From assembly GCA_948467675.1 (NCBI GenBank), contig CAOKFI010000002.1, positions 1-64,000 on the forward strand: a DNA stretch of 64,000 nucleotides. The letters are read 5' to 3'. Position numbers and translations under genes: made by a program. Positions 51,167 to 61,198 of the stretch are shown one piece after another; positions within the stretch are counted from its first letter, which is position 1, and every line of letters starts with the position of its first letter. The DNA comes from an uncultured Porphyromonadaceae bacterium (lineage in GTDB: Bacteria; Bacteroidota; Bacteroidia; Bacteroidales; Muribaculaceae). The notes under the pieces were generated by a model. That model was not told the origin of the DNA. It saw only the letters and a program-made list of their open reading frames with translations, and ran no database searches.

Positions 51167-51958
51167 TTACAAGTATTGGCTGATTCCTGCCGGTGCGCGT
51201 ACTATGCCGGCGGCATCGTTGTCGGCACAATGGCGTGCGTTGATGTCGATATTGCGTTCTGCTTCCGGATGCCACAGGTGGTACAGTACGGCAGCGAATC
51301 GGACATCGCGCATGCGCCGGCCGAGTCTGACGAGCCGGTGTGCAAGATCGTCATCCTCCTTTCCCCAGCCTTCGAATGTTTCGTCGTATCCGTTTACCGC
51401 TATGAAATCGCGCCGGAAATATGCCATGTTGCAACCGATGGCAGCCCAGCCGTGGCGTTTGAACCAGCGGGCAAATCCCCATGACAGGATTCTGCTGCGC
51501 ATCCATTTGAGATTGCCTTCGACTATGCCTGCGGACCATGGCGTGAGGCGAGGGGCTCTGCCCGATGCCATGACCATGGCTGTGAGTTCCGGATCGAGCT
51601 TTACCCAGTTGCCTTTGCAATAACATCCGGGATCGGCCATGCGTATATGGTCGCGTATGAAGTGGGGGTGGAGCAATACGTCTCCGTCGGTCTGTATGAT
51701 GTAGTCGCCTGATGCGGCTGCTACGCTCCGGTTGCGTATCATGGCGAGACGGAAGCCTTTGTCTTCCTGCCATACGTGGATTATAGGCACCGGAAATCCG
51801 TCTTTGAAACGGTCTATGACGCGGGCAGTATCAGCTCCGGACCCGTCGTCGCCGATTATGACCTCGTCGGGCAGGCGGCTCTGGTTGCGCACACTCTCAA
51901 GTGTTACCGAGAGTGCGTCGGGGCGGTTATAGGTCGATATTATCAGCGAAACTTTCAT
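51167..51958 (-). CDS. GT2-family glycosyltransferase (chondroitin/galactosyltransferase-type C-part)
   Basis: The 263 residues begin MKVSLIISTYNRPDALSVTLES and have GDDGSG, the metal-binding IIQTDGDVLLHP, and the C-terminal acceptor/base motif GYDETFEGWGKEDDDLAHRL. This layout (GT2 plus glyco_transf_7C-like part) is common in bacterial glycan clusters. It should add one sugar to a core oligosaccharide in the cytoplasm. Confidence 0.92.
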   Translation of the reverse strand: MKVSLIISTYNRPDALSVTLESVRNQSRLPDEVIIGDDGSGADTARVIDRFKDGFPVPIIHVWQEDKGFRLAMIRNRSVAAASGDYIIQTDGDVLLHPHFIRDHIRMADPGCYCKGNWVKLDPELTAMVMASGRAPRLTPWSAGIVEGNLKWMRSRILSWGFARWFKRHGWAAIGCNMAYFRRDFIAVNGYDETFEGWGKEDDDLAHRLVRLGRRMRDVRFAAVLYHLWHPEAERNIDINARHCADNDAAGIVRAPAGISQYL

Positions 51959-51968
51959 GGCGCGGGAA

Positions 51969-52967
51969 TCAGAATGTAATCCTTTCGTACGGTACTCCGG
52001 CGATCTGCGATGCGCGCAACGAGAAGTTGCCGCCGTACATACCGCCTCCTATCAGCTGGTATGCTTTCGAGGCGTGCGATATCATCATGAAGTCGACAAA
52101 CGTTTTCGTATGGTCTGTCGCTGATGCGGTGTCGCTGTGTGCTATCGCTCCGGGTATCACATAGACATAGGGGAGTGCAGAGCAGTGTTCGAGGAAGCCG
52201 GAACTGTCGGATGTGACGAGAATGCGGGCTGCTTCAGGATGACGGCCGTGTATGGACTCCAGTTGCGAGAGACACAGGTCTATGAGGCTCTGCCGGCGCT
52301 CCGGGCTGAGTACGGTTCCGGGCTTAGGCTCAGTGAAATCACCGAGAAGCTCCATGAACCGGGTCGATACCGACACGTATTTGCCTCCGATTGCATGGAT
52401 ATGCCGGTCGATCTCGGCCTGCAGATGCGGTACCGGTCTGAAAAGCTGGCGGAACAGGGTGGCGAAGTCGCTGTCGTCCCAGTATAGAGCGCCATACAGG
52501 TGTATCTGCCGTTTGTCATGGGCGAATGCCCTGTATGCGGTATTGCGTCTGAATGTCATCTCGCGTACAGTCTCGTAGGGGGCTGTATCGGTAAATACCG
52601 GCATGGCCTCACGGCTGTTGAATGTCAGTTCTCCAGGCTTGAGACGCCAGTCGTATGCCGCCGGTTCGAGATAGTTCTCGAGCGGGAAGGGGAATGTGAA
52701 GTTTACGGCGAAACGTATGCCATGGTCGCGGCAGTAGCGGTAGTTGGTGAGGATGCTGCGCAGCCTGTCGGCGAAACCGCCGTGTAGATATTTGCCGTCG
52801 GCCATGAAAACGATCATCCGTTCTTTGGTGACGGATGGTGCGGCATCGGGCGTATAATACCGGCTGAGATGCCGGAATGCCACGCGCCAGTACCTGTAGC
52901 GGCGGAAAAACAGATAGTTGGCTTCTGTTTTGAGATGGAGGCCTATACGTGATAATATCTTATTCAT
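51969..52967 (-). CDS. Putative fucosyltransferase-like envelope glycan enzyme
   Basis: The 332 residues include FMADGKYLHGGFADRLRSIL, LFRPVPHLQAEIDRH, YVSVSTRFMELLGDF and a late SHASKAYQLIGGGMYGGNFSL. A Gly/Arg loop after the first strand, a mid-protein VSTRF and a terminal Ser-rich loop recall the GT-B fucosyltransferases (GT11/GT23/O-fucosyltransferase types). The match is by pattern only. It overlaps the GT9 gene by eight bases within the lipopolysaccharide cluster. Confidence 0.55.
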   Translation of the reverse strand: MNKILSRIGLHLKTEANYLFFRRYRYWRVAFRHLSRYYTPDAAPSVTKERMIVFMADGKYLHGGFADRLRSILTNYRYCRDHGIRFAVNFTFPFPLENYLEPAAYDWRLKPGELTFNSREAMPVFTDTAPYETVREMTFRRNTAYRAFAHDKRQIHLYGALYWDDSDFATLFRQLFRPVPHLQAEIDRHIHAIGGKYVSVSTRFMELLGDFTEPKPGTVLSPERRQSLIDLCLSQLESIHGRHPEAARILVTSDSSGFLEHCSALPYVYVIPGAIAHSDTASATDHTKTFVDFMMISHASKAYQLIGGGMYGGNFSLRASQIAGVPYERITF

Positions 52968-53970
52968 GGCGCCGTCGGTTGATTACTGTATCGACATGAT
53001 CAGCGATGGTTTCCGGCGCGATAGCACGCAGGCAATCCAGAGTGCCGAGCGGGCAGCGGGGAGTGCCTGCCACAGAGCAGGGCTGACATTTCAGTCCGGC
53101 ACATACGGTATCGTCGGCTGTCTGCCGCCATCCGAGAAATCCGCACCCCGGAGTAGTACCGCCCCATACTGATACAACCGGAATGCCTGCGAGCGATGCC
53201 AGATGCATGTTGGCGGAGTCCATACTGACCATGGCATCGAGCGATGCCATGGTTCTGATCTCATCCTCGAGCGGCAGTTTTCCGGCTATGGATGTGACAT
53301 TGGGATACTGATCCGCCCAACGGCCGAGAGTGTCGCTTTCAGGGCCTTTGCCGCCGAACAGCAACACCCGATAGTTCCTGGCCGACAGCAGGCCGACAAC
53401 CTGTTCCATTAGTTCCGTCGGATACGTTTTGGTGAGATATCGTGCGAATGGCGCTATGCCTACAGCGGGAATGGCCGACAGTTCCGGTGTGCCGACGACG
53501 GGGGCGGTATCGATATCGACCGGATATCCGAGCCTGGCGAATGTGTCGGCGTAGCGTAGCAGATAGCTGCGCTGGGGACGGCGTCCGCCATCAGGATCTG
53601 TGATAAGGCGGCGTCCGCGGCGGTCTTTGTCGACTGTCGCCACACGGCATCCTGTAGCGCGAAGGACTGTTGATATTATACGGGACCTAAGCAGGTCGTG
53701 AAGATCGGCCACCATGTCGAACCGGCGGTGCCGCAGTTCTCTGATGAGCCTCATTAGCCCGAGTGAGCCATGATGGCGCCCCTTTGTATCGGCTGCCATC
53801 AGTTCTACATTGGCCGGCGGATCGATGAACAGCCGGGCGAAGAACGGACGTGTGAGAACCGTGACCGAAAGTTCCGGATAGCGTCGGGCGAGCGAGTATA
53901 TGACCGGGACTGTCATGGCGACATCGCCAAGTGCCGACAGCCGTATGACAAGTATGCGGCGCTGTTTCAT
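52960..53970 (-). CDS. GT9-family glycosyltransferase (heptosyltransferase type)
   Basis: MKQRRILVIRLSALGDVAMTVPVIYSL is the GT9 opening. The C-half has GIAPFARYLTKTYPTEL, LLFGGKGPESDTLGRW, and MVSMDSANMHLASLAGIPVVSVWGG, the donor-binding loop. The 336 residues are typical. It probably transfers heptose or a related sugar to the KDO-lipid A core. It overlaps both neighbours by a few bases, as in a tight operon. Confidence 0.93.
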   Translation of the reverse strand: MKQRRILVIRLSALGDVAMTVPVIYSLARRYPELSVTVLTRPFFARLFIDPPANVELMAADTKGRHHGSLGLMRLIRELRHRRFDMVADLHDLLRSRIISTVLRATGCRVATVDKDRRGRRLITDPDGGRRPQRSYLLRYADTFARLGYPVDIDTAPVVGTPELSAIPAVGIAPFARYLTKTYPTELMEQVVGLLSARNYRVLLFGGKGPESDTLGRWADQYPNVTSIAGKLPLEDEIRTMASLDAMVSMDSANMHLASLAGIPVVSVWGGTTPGCGFLGWRQTADDTVCAGLKCQPCSVAGTPRCPLGTLDCLRAIAPETIADHVDTVINRRRHE

Positions 53971-54941
53971 GGCAATTGTCCTGTGAGTCGGAAATATTTG
54001 TTAGTGACTGCCAGTGATGTGGCCAGTTCGAGACGGCTGTCGCGGAACTGGTCTACATACCGGTGGGCGTTGGCTATTATATCTTCGGCCTCACGCGGAT
54101 GTTGAAGATAGTATTCCAGCCTGTCGGGCAGATCGGAATAGTCCGGTTTTACGGACACATAGTGTTCGTCAGGCACAAGAGTCCCTTCCATGAACCATGT
54201 CTCATACCGGGGCCGGGGCATTACGGCGAGAGAGTTGGACGACATGACCCATTTCAGGTTGGTGGCCACGTCGTTGCCCTCGATGCATGCTATGAATTTG
54301 TAACGGAGCTGATCGGGTACTGACATGAACGGGCGTACCCATTCAGGGCGTCCCATGTCGGTGTTGATCTGTCCGAGATCGCACAGCGGATGTCCGAAAC
54401 ATTGCTCCATGAGCAGTGTGCGGTGAGGCTGACGCACCACGTTGCGGCTGACCATCATGTCGCGTTTTTCGTTCCATTGAATCCGGTCGCTGACGAAACT
54501 GAAATGACGTATCCGGTCGAGTTTCAGCACTACCGACCGTGTCGGGCCGTCGGTTATGGGACGGCTTTTCACGAATGCCGGCTCATCGGGTTCTTCGGTG
54601 ACATCTCCGAAACGGTATGAAAACAGCAGTTCGGGCGGAAAGTAGCGCACACATTTCTGCATTTCGAGAAAATATGTGGAGTAATGTTTTTTCTCGCCGA
54701 ACGGGAACCTGTAGCCTCCTACGCTGCGCCAGTCTGATCCGGGCGAGGCCTGGGGCATGCGGTTATAGTAGTCGCACCGGCGTTCGCATTCACGCTTCTG
54801 CTGCGGGGAGAGCGATGACATGACACTGTCGAGACGGCTGCGATATATTGCGCCGGGCAGGGCGTAGGCCGCGAAATGGCCTACGTAGTATCCGAATTTT
54901 CTCAGACCTTTGCCTACTTGCAGATAGTAGTCGATGTTCAT
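53967..54941 (-). CDS. GT90-family (LpsA/CAP10-like) glycosyltransferase
   Basis: The 324 residues show the family order: RRCDYYNRMP, KLDRIRHFSFVSDRIQWNEKRDMMVSRN, then YKFIACIEGNDVATNLKWVMSSNSL with PRPRYETWFMEG. Next come LVPDEHYVSVKPDYSDL and DIIANAHRYVDQFRD. Bacterial members add sugars to the lipopolysaccharide inner core. It overlaps the GT9 gene by four bases. Confidence 0.9.
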   Translation of the reverse strand: MNIDYYLQVGKGLRKFGYYVGHFAAYALPGAIYRSRLDSVMSSLSPQQKRECERRCDYYNRMPQASPGSDWRSVGGYRFPFGEKKHYSTYFLEMQKCVRYFPPELLFSYRFGDVTEEPDEPAFVKSRPITDGPTRSVVLKLDRIRHFSFVSDRIQWNEKRDMMVSRNVVRQPHRTLLMEQCFGHPLCDLGQINTDMGRPEWVRPFMSVPDQLRYKFIACIEGNDVATNLKWVMSSNSLAVMPRPRYETWFMEGTLVPDEHYVSVKPDYSDLPDRLEYYLQHPREAEDIIANAHRYVDQFRDSRLELATSLAVTNKYFRLTGQLP

Positions 54942-54971
54942 GCCGGTATGGATGTGTGACGTACGGTATCG

Positions 54972-55712
54972 TTATTTCTCTCCGAGACTGCGGAAGTAAC
55001 GTTCCACCCCGTCGATATCCTTGCGGTTGTCGACCGACAGGGATTTGCAATGGCAGTTGTAGTAGTATATGGGCACGTGGTTTTCGAGGAACCGGAATGA
55101 GTCGTTTTCCTCTATTTTCTCGATGGGGCCGCGCGGAGTGTTGTGGTAGAACTCGAGCACCTTTGGAGTGAACGCACCTACGCCCACGAACTTCTGATAG
55201 ACATAATCCATATTGCCTTTGGGGTAAGGGATGGGACTGCGCGATATGAACAGACAGCGGTTGTCGGCGGTGGTCACGATCTTGAGATTGGTGGAGTCGA
55301 CAACTTCGACCGGATCGGAGAAATCGGTCATAAGGTTCGACACATACATACCGTCGGCCGGCAGTTCGTCAGGTATGCACTGGATGATATATTCCTCGGT
55401 GAGCAGCGGTTCGTCGCCATTGACCATCACATACAGGTCGGCGGGAATTTTTGTCGAGACTTCATATAGCCGTTCTGTGGCGGTGTCGTGCTCGGAAGAG
55501 GTCATCACCACATCGGCACCGAAGCCTTCGCAGGCTGTGCGTATGCGGTCACTGTCGGTGGCTACGTATACAGCATCGAATCGTTTCACGGCTTTGCAGT
55601 GTTCGTAGACCCACTGGATCATGGGCTTGCCGAGAATCAGAGCGAGTGGTTTCTCAAAGAAGCGGGTAGACTCGGCGCGTGCCGGTATCACACAAATGAT
55701 TTTCATTGTCAT
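54972..55712 (-). CDS. kdsB: KdsB-family cytidylyltransferase (CMP-KDO or CMP-8-amino-KDO synthase)
   Basis: The 246 residues have VIPARAESTRFFEKPL, VYVATDSDRI, TSSEHDTATERLYEV, YVMVNGDEPLL and the late GPIEKIEENDSFRFLEN. This is the fold and order of enzymes that activate KDO with CTP. In the acceptor region ENDSFRF replaces the usual LEQLR-like stretch. Some KdsB relatives use 8-amino-KDO, so the exact sugar is uncertain. It sits between the acyltransferase and GT90 genes, matching supply of KDO to WaaA. Confidence 0.85.
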   Translation of the reverse strand: MTMKIICVIPARAESTRFFEKPLALILGKPMIQWVYEHCKAVKRFDAVYVATDSDRIRTACEGFGADVVMTSSEHDTATERLYEVSTKIPADLYVMVNGDEPLLTEEYIIQCIPDELPADGMYVSNLMTDFSDPVEVVDSTNLKIVTTADNRCLFISRSPIPYPKGNMDYVYQKFVGVGAFTPKVLEFYHNTPRGPIEKIEENDSFRFLENHVPIYYYNCHCKSLSVDNRKDIDGVERYFRSLGEK

Positions 55713-55744
55713 TTAATACAGAGTTGCGGTTGTTGAAAACCGGA

Positions 55745-56659
55745 TTATGAGGTTGGTTTATTGACGTTGTCGGCTGCAGGTCGCTTTATGCTCCAGCGTT
55801 TGTGCGACCAGAGCCAGTAGGCAGGCTGTCGCTCTATGGTAGACTGAAGCATGCGCATGAACTGCAGTGTGTGAGGATATTCCTCATGCATGAGGTCGGG
55901 ATCAGGCACTATCGGGCGGAATGTCATCCGGTAGTGGCCCCGGCGTGTTTTATCTACATCGAGATAGTAGTAGTGTGCATCTATACGGCGTCCGATCTCC
56001 TCGCCGCCGGGGGCGTAGGCCGTGTCCTGGTGCAGGAATTCTGTCCAGTGGTTGAGGTTCTCGCTATTGGGACGCTGATCGGCGATGAAGCCCATGAGAA
56101 GCTGTTCTCCGGCATGGGTTCGGCGTAGAATCGAGCGGAAAGCCTGGGCCTGCGGGATACTGAATGTGCCGAACCGGCTTCGCAGGCGGAGCATGATCCA
56201 GTCCATGGCGGGATCGTGCTGCTGGCGGTATATCTGTCCGCATGCTATGCCTTTGCGGCAGTGCAGCGTGACGGCGGGCACCCATTCCCAGTTGCCGTAA
56301 TGTCCGAGCATGATGAACAGCGGGCGGCCGTCGGCCGATGTGCGGTTCAGCTCCTCGTAGCCGCAGGTCTCTATCCTGCGTCGTACCTGGCGGTCGGTGA
56401 AGTGCAGCAGTTTTACGGTCTCTACGATCAGATCGGCGAAATGGCGGTAAAACTCACGTTCGATCCTGTCGATCTGTTGTGGCGACCTGTCAGGAAACGA
56501 TGCTGTGAGATTCTCCCGGACCACACGTTTGCGATAGCCTGCGATGCGGTACAATATAAAATAGATCAGGTCGCTGATAAGATACAGAACCCAGAACGGG
56601 AGCCATGCCAAGGGAGTGAGCAGGCCGAGTATCAGTCTGTATTTGGTGCGCGGACTCAT
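55745..56659 (-). CDS. LpxL/HtrB-type lipid A acyltransferase
   Basis: The 304 residues start with a membrane helix (LILGLLTPLAWLPFWVLYLISDLIYFILY). They have the HxxxxE catalytic motif as GHYGNWEW and the later FIADQRPNSENLNHW. It adds a secondary acyl chain to KDO-lipid A or a related lipid at the inner membrane. Its start overlaps the waaA stop by four bases. Confidence 0.93.
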   Translation of the reverse strand: MSPRTKYRLILGLLTPLAWLPFWVLYLISDLIYFILYRIAGYRKRVVRENLTASFPDRSPQQIDRIEREFYRHFADLIVETVKLLHFTDRQVRRRIETCGYEELNRTSADGRPLFIMLGHYGNWEWVPAVTLHCRKGIACGQIYRQQHDPAMDWIMLRLRSRFGTFSIPQAQAFRSILRRTHAGEQLLMGFIADQRPNSENLNHWTEFLHQDTAYAPGGEEIGRRIDAHYYYLDVDKTRRGHYRMTFRPIVPDPDLMHEEYPHTLQFMRMLQSTIERQPAYWLWSHKRWSIKRPAADNVNKPTS

Positions 56660-57945
56660 AATGCGGCTGGTTGTGGCGTTTGGGTGAGTATGTTGACGAT
56701 ATGCTCTGTCGCGCCACGGTTATGCCGTGTGTATTTTATGGCGCTCTTGCGTAGCCATGCCATCAGGCTGGAATCGGAACGTAGCTCCGAGAGCCAACTG
56801 TCGAGCTCATCGGCAGTAGTGACTATACGGCCTACACGTATGTCGATGAGGTCGGTCGGGGTCGTCTTGCGCTCTATGTTCGGGCCGAATGCTGTTGGAA
56901 GCCCGTAGACCGTGGCTTCGATGATGCTGTGGAGATACGGTGTGAATCCGCCTCCGATATATGCCCAGCGTCCGTATCGGTACAGATAGCCCAATGCTCC
57001 GACAAAATCTATTATCAGGGTTCTTACACCGGTAAAGTCTGTTGCCGGTGAGCATTCGGAGTAGGCCAGCGCCTTGTGGTTGAGCGACGCTTTGATCCTG
57101 TCCACAGTGTCGGGGCGTATCTCATGAGGCACGAGTATCGTGTACAGATCGGTATGGCGGTTGGCTACGGTAGATACCAGCTCGAGATCCTTGTCATCGC
57201 TCACGCTTCCGGCAATGAACAGTTCGCGCCCGAGTCCGAAATGCTCTATGATCTCATCTTTCCAAGGGGTCTGGGCCAGTGCTATCGCATTGTCAAACAG
57301 CGGATCGCCTGTCTCCGTCACTCTGGTGCATCCTATCCGTTCGAGGTTCAGGCGTGATTTGCCGTTGAGAACCATTATCCGTGTGTAGGCATCGAGAGCC
57401 TTGCGGTATGCGCCTCCGTACCATCGGAAGAAAGGAGCGTTGGCATTTATGATAGCCGAGACCAGAAACGTAGGAATCCGGCGCCTTTTGAGCTCGTTGA
57501 GGTAGTTGAGCCAGTATTCCGAGATCATGAATATGGCTTTCTGCGGCCTGACTGTATCGAGAAATCTGGCGGCGTTCGACGGGGTGTCGAGCGGCAGATA
57601 GAACACATGGTCCACGCCGGCCAGTTGCCGGCGTGGATGTATCGCCTCATATCCGGTCGATGAGAAAAATGTCAGCACGATACGGCACCGTTCCTGTTCG
57701 CGCAGACGCTTTATGACAGGACGCGCGACCCCGAACTCGCCGAGAGAGGCCGCGTGAAACCAGTATGTCGGCAGATCCCGCCGGTCGGCATCCATTGTCG
57801 AGGCGATATGTTGCATCAGACCGGCGTGTCCGTCGATAAATTTCCGCAGTTTGCCGGCATCATCCGGCTTTTGGTTGTTGCGGCGGCCGACAGCTCTTAG
57901 CAGTCCCTGGCCTATGTTGAGAGCCGTATTGTAAAGAACGGGCAT
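56656..57945 (-). CDS. waaA: 3-deoxy-D-manno-octulosonic acid (KDO) transferase
   Basis: The 429 residues carry WFHAASLGEFGVARPVIKRL, LTFFSSTGYE, VDHVFYLPLDTP, ISEYWLNYL, FLVSAIINANAPFF and YIGGGFTPYLHSIIEATVYGLP. These are the WaaA hallmarks, though the membrane-anchor N-terminus is short. It attaches KDO to lipid A. It heads the cluster and is the probable first gene of one long transcript through to the GT4-like gene. Confidence 0.93.
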   Translation of the reverse strand: MPVLYNTALNIGQGLLRAVGRRNNQKPDDAGKLRKFIDGHAGLMQHIASTMDADRRDLPTYWFHAASLGEFGVARPVIKRLREQERCRIVLTFFSSTGYEAIHPRRQLAGVDHVFYLPLDTPSNAARFLDTVRPQKAIFMISEYWLNYLNELKRRRIPTFLVSAIINANAPFFRWYGGAYRKALDAYTRIMVLNGKSRLNLERIGCTRVTETGDPLFDNAIALAQTPWKDEIIEHFGLGRELFIAGSVSDDKDLELVSTVANRHTDLYTILVPHEIRPDTVDRIKASLNHKALAYSECSPATDFTGVRTLIIDFVGALGYLYRYGRWAYIGGGFTPYLHSIIEATVYGLPTAFGPNIERKTTPTDLIDIRVGRIVTTADELDSWLSELRSDSSLMAWLRKSAIKYTRHNRGATEHIVNILTQTPQPAAL

Positions 57946-58197
57946 GTCTTAAATCTGCGGTTATAGTTTTATTCCCCGGCAAAACGCTTCCGGTGCAGTT
58001 TTGGCAAAATTACTACAAATTTGCCAAACTAAAAAACTGGTAGATTTATGCAGGGTTAAATCGTTTTTGTGGATTTAAATTTTTAGTATATAAATATTTT
58101 GTATGGTGCAACTGTGTTTTATGGCGGCGAATCATTATTTTTGTAGGCAAACTGGATATTAGTATGATTAAGACTGTAAAATCCAGCAAATCCGATT
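57946..58197. other. Divergent intergenic region between waaA and hsdR
   Basis: This is an AT-rich spacer. A minus-strand TAATTTTG (58005-58012) and a plus-strand TATTTTTG (58136-58143) could be -7 boxes for waaA and hsdR, but the -33 elements are weak. A 19-codon open frame starts at 58164 and runs into hsdR out of frame (stop at 58224); it could be a leader peptide or chance. Confidence 0.4.
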
Positions 58198-61188
58198 ATG
58201 ATAAAAGAAAAGCAGATAGAGGATAATTTTATCCGTAAACTGATAGATCTGAAATATATATATCGCAACGATATCTGCGACCGGGAAACTTTGGAACAAA
58301 ATTTTCGGGAGAAGTTTCAACGTCTGAACCATGTGCATCTGACAGATTCGGAATTTGCCCGTCTGCTCGATGAAATAACGGATTCCGATATATTTGCTTC
58401 GGCAAGACGTTTACGTGAGCGTAACACGTTTATACGAGAGGATGGTACACCGCTGCAATACACGCTGGTCAATATCAAGGAATGGTGTAAGAATGAGTAT
58501 GAGGTTATAAACCAGTTCCGCATCAATACCCGCAACAGTTTCCAGCGCTATGACGTGATTATTCTGATCAATGGATTGCCAATTGTTCAGATTGAACTGA
58601 AATCGTTGCAAGTTAGCCCGAGGCGGGCCATGCAGCAGATTGTGGATTATAAGAATGACCGAGGCAACGGGTATGCCAATTCTCTGTTATGTTTTATACA
58701 GTTGTTTGTGGTCAGCAATCAAAGCAATACATATTACTTTGCCAATAACAACAATACACATTTCGCTTTTAATGCAGATGAGCAATATCTGCCGGTATAC
58801 CAATGGGCTGATGAGGGAAATTCTAAAATAAGCTATCTGTATGACTTCTGCGATGCGGTTCTCGCCAAGTGTCAATTGGGCAAGATGATAAGCCGATATA
58901 TGGTGCTGATTGCGAGCGAGCAGAAAATATTGATCATGCGACCGTATCAGATATATGCTGTGGAGGCGATTATGAAGTGTATCGAAGAGAACCGGGGCAA
59001 TGGCTATATCTGGCACACTACAGGGAGCGGTAAGACTCTTACGTCATTCAAGGCTGCGACCTTGCTTAAAGATAATCAAGATGTCGAGAAGTGTCTGTTT
59101 GTAGTTGACCGTAAGGATCTTGACAGACAGACACGCGAGGAGTTTAACCGCTTTCAGGACGGTTGTGTGGAGGAGAACACCAATACCGATGCGCTGGTAC
59201 GACGTATGCTTTCCGAGGACTATGCCGACAAGATCATAGTCACAACCATTCAGAAACTTGGTATAGCATTGGATCCCAAGAACCGGAATCATTACAGAGA
59301 GAGGCTTCTGCTTCTGAAAGACAAGAGGATCGTATTTATTTTTGACGAATGCCACCGTTCGCAATTCGGCGATAACCATAAGGCAATCAAGGAGTTTTTT
59401 CCTAATTCGCAACTATTCGGTTTTACTGGAACACCGATTTTCGAAGAGAATGCGTCGTATATTCAGGTTACTGGAGAGGTGGCTCAGAACAGGACTACAG
59501 TAGATGTGTTCCAAAAAGAACTGCATAGATATACCATCACAAATGCTATCGACGATGATAATGTGTTGCGGTTTCATGTGGACTACTTCAAACCTGACAG
59601 TACTATGGCGTTGGCTGACGAACGTGCGCGAAAGCGTGCTGTAGCCGAAGCGATCATACGGAAACATTGGGTGGCTACCGATAACTGTCGATTCAACGCT
59701 CTGTTTGCCACGGCGTCAATCAATGATGCTATCGAATACTACCATCTTTTGCAGGAAGTGCAGGACAGAACACTTCAGGATGATGGCATGGAACCGCTCA
59801 ATATCACATGTGTGTTCTCCCCTCCGGCTCAGGGAAACAGCGACATCATGCAGATGCAGGAAGATCTCGAACAGGAGCGTAAAGACAACGAAGTGGAGCC
59901 TGACCGCAAAAAACGCGAGTTGGCGGCTATTATTGACCAGTATAATAGCCGGTATGGTACAGCCCATACGGTAACTGATTTTGACCGTTACTATCAGGAT
60001 GTGCAGTTGCGTATCAAGAACCAGAAATACAGCAACAAAGACTATCCGCATAGCAACAAGATCGATATTGTAATTGTGGTGGATATGCTGCTGACCGGTT
60101 TCGACTCGAAGTATCTGAATACTCTATATGTGGATAAGAATCTTAAGTATCATCATCTGATCCAGGCTTTTTCACGAACCAACCGTATTCTGAACCATAC
60201 CAAACCGTATGGCAATATCCTTGATTTCCGGGAACAGTGTGCTGCAGTGGATGGCGCTGTGAAACGGTTTTCCGGATTGGAGTCGGAGGATGCTGCGCGC
60301 AGGATCTGGTTAGTGGAACCGGCAGAAAGCATTAGACGTAAATATAATGAAGCAGTAGCTAATCTCAAAGAGTTTATGGCATCCCATAATCTGCCATTTG
60401 AAGCATCGGCGGTTTCCAATCTTAGAGGGGATGATGCAAAAGCAGGTTTTATAAACTGTTTTAAGCAATTACAGCAACTCAGAACGAAATTGGATCAGTA
60501 TACTGATTTTATTGTCGCTGACAGTGGTGATACGATAGCATCGGATGTGCAGGCAGACTATGGATTCAGCGACGATGATATGCGTGCTTTCCGTGGCGCT
60601 TATCTGGATCTTGCATCACGTCTGGAGAAACGTAGGGGACAAAGATCGGGCAATGTTTCCACTGAGATTGATAATCTGGATTTCGAGTTCGTATTGTTTG
60701 CATCGGCATTGATCGATTATGACTACATAGTGAAACTATTGGCTAGTAATTCCAATAAGCCGGTGGCGGTGCGGATGACCACACAGGAAATCATCAGCCT
60801 TATAAGTTCAAATTCGAACTTGATCGATGGCAGTGATGACTTTATCGAGTATGTTAGGAGCATAGATGGGGTCAATGGTATGACTGAGCAGGAGATCAAG
60901 GATGGTTTAGAATGCTTTAAGGCCGATAAACGGTTGCGCGAGTTGACTGTGATAGCAGAACGCCATGGCATCGATGTATCAGCGTTGGATGTATTTGTAC
61001 GTAATATAATTGACCGCAAGATTTTCGATGGCGAGAAGTTGAACGGCCTTGTTGAACCGTTGGGTCTGGGATGGAAAGACCGCACTAAAAAGGAGATTGC
61101 CATTATGACCGATTTGGTTCCATTGTTGAAACATATGGCCGATGGGCAGACTATCTCCGGACTTTCAGCATACGAAACCGATATGTAA
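58198..61188 (+). CDS. hsdR: Type I restriction endonuclease, R subunit
   Basis: The 996 residues comprise an HsdR N-terminal nuclease domain (YDVIILINGLPIVQIELKS, with the PD-(D/E)xK Glu133 and Lys135). The SF2 translocase follows: YIWHTTGSGKTLTS (Walker A, about residues 273-280), IFDECHRSQFG (Walker B, about 383), FTGTPIF, MLLTGFDSKYLNTLY and AFSRTNRI. A C-terminal helical part contacts the modification enzyme. It cuts unmodified DNA after translocation. It leads the operon; hsdS follows after 10 bases. It is AT-rich compared with the core genes, as often in restriction islands. Confidence 0.96.
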   Translation: MIKEKQIEDNFIRKLIDLKYIYRNDICDRETLEQNFREKFQRLNHVHLTDSEFARLLDEITDSDIFASARRLRERNTFIREDGTPLQYTLVNIKEWCKNEYEVINQFRINTRNSFQRYDVIILINGLPIVQIELKSLQVSPRRAMQQIVDYKNDRGNGYANSLLCFIQLFVVSNQSNTYYFANNNNTHFAFNADEQYLPVYQWADEGNSKISYLYDFCDAVLAKCQLGKMISRYMVLIASEQKILIMRPYQIYAVEAIMKCIEENRGNGYIWHTTGSGKTLTSFKAATLLKDNQDVEKCLFVVDRKDLDRQTREEFNRFQDGCVEENTNTDALVRRMLSEDYADKIIVTTIQKLGIALDPKNRNHYRERLLLLKDKRIVFIFDECHRSQFGDNHKAIKEFFPNSQLFGFTGTPIFEENASYIQVTGEVAQNRTTVDVFQKELHRYTITNAIDDDNVLRFHVDYFKPDSTMALADERARKRAVAEAIIRKHWVATDNCRFNALFATASINDAIEYYHLLQEVQDRTLQDDGMEPLNITCVFSPPAQGNSDIMQMQEDLEQERKDNEVEPDRKKRELAAIIDQYNSRYGTAHTVTDFDRYYQDVQLRIKNQKYSNKDYPHSNKIDIVIVVDMLLTGFDSKYLNTLYVDKNLKYHHLIQAFSRTNRILNHTKPYGNILDFREQCAAVDGAVKRFSGLESEDAARRIWLVEPAESIRRKYNEAVANLKEFMASHNLPFEASAVSNLRGDDAKAGFINCFKQLQQLRTKLDQYTDFIVADSGDTIASDVQADYGFSDDDMRAFRGAYLDLASRLEKRRGQRSGNVSTEIDNLDFEFVLFASALIDYDYIVKLLASNSNKPVAVRMTTQEIISLISSNSNLIDGSDDFIEYVRSIDGVNGMTEQEIKDGLECFKADKRLRELTVIAERHGIDVSALDVFVRNIIDRKIFDGEKLNGLVEPLGLGWKDRTKKEIAIMTDLVPLLKHMADGQTISGLSAYETDM

Positions 61189-61198
61189 CGCATAAAAT

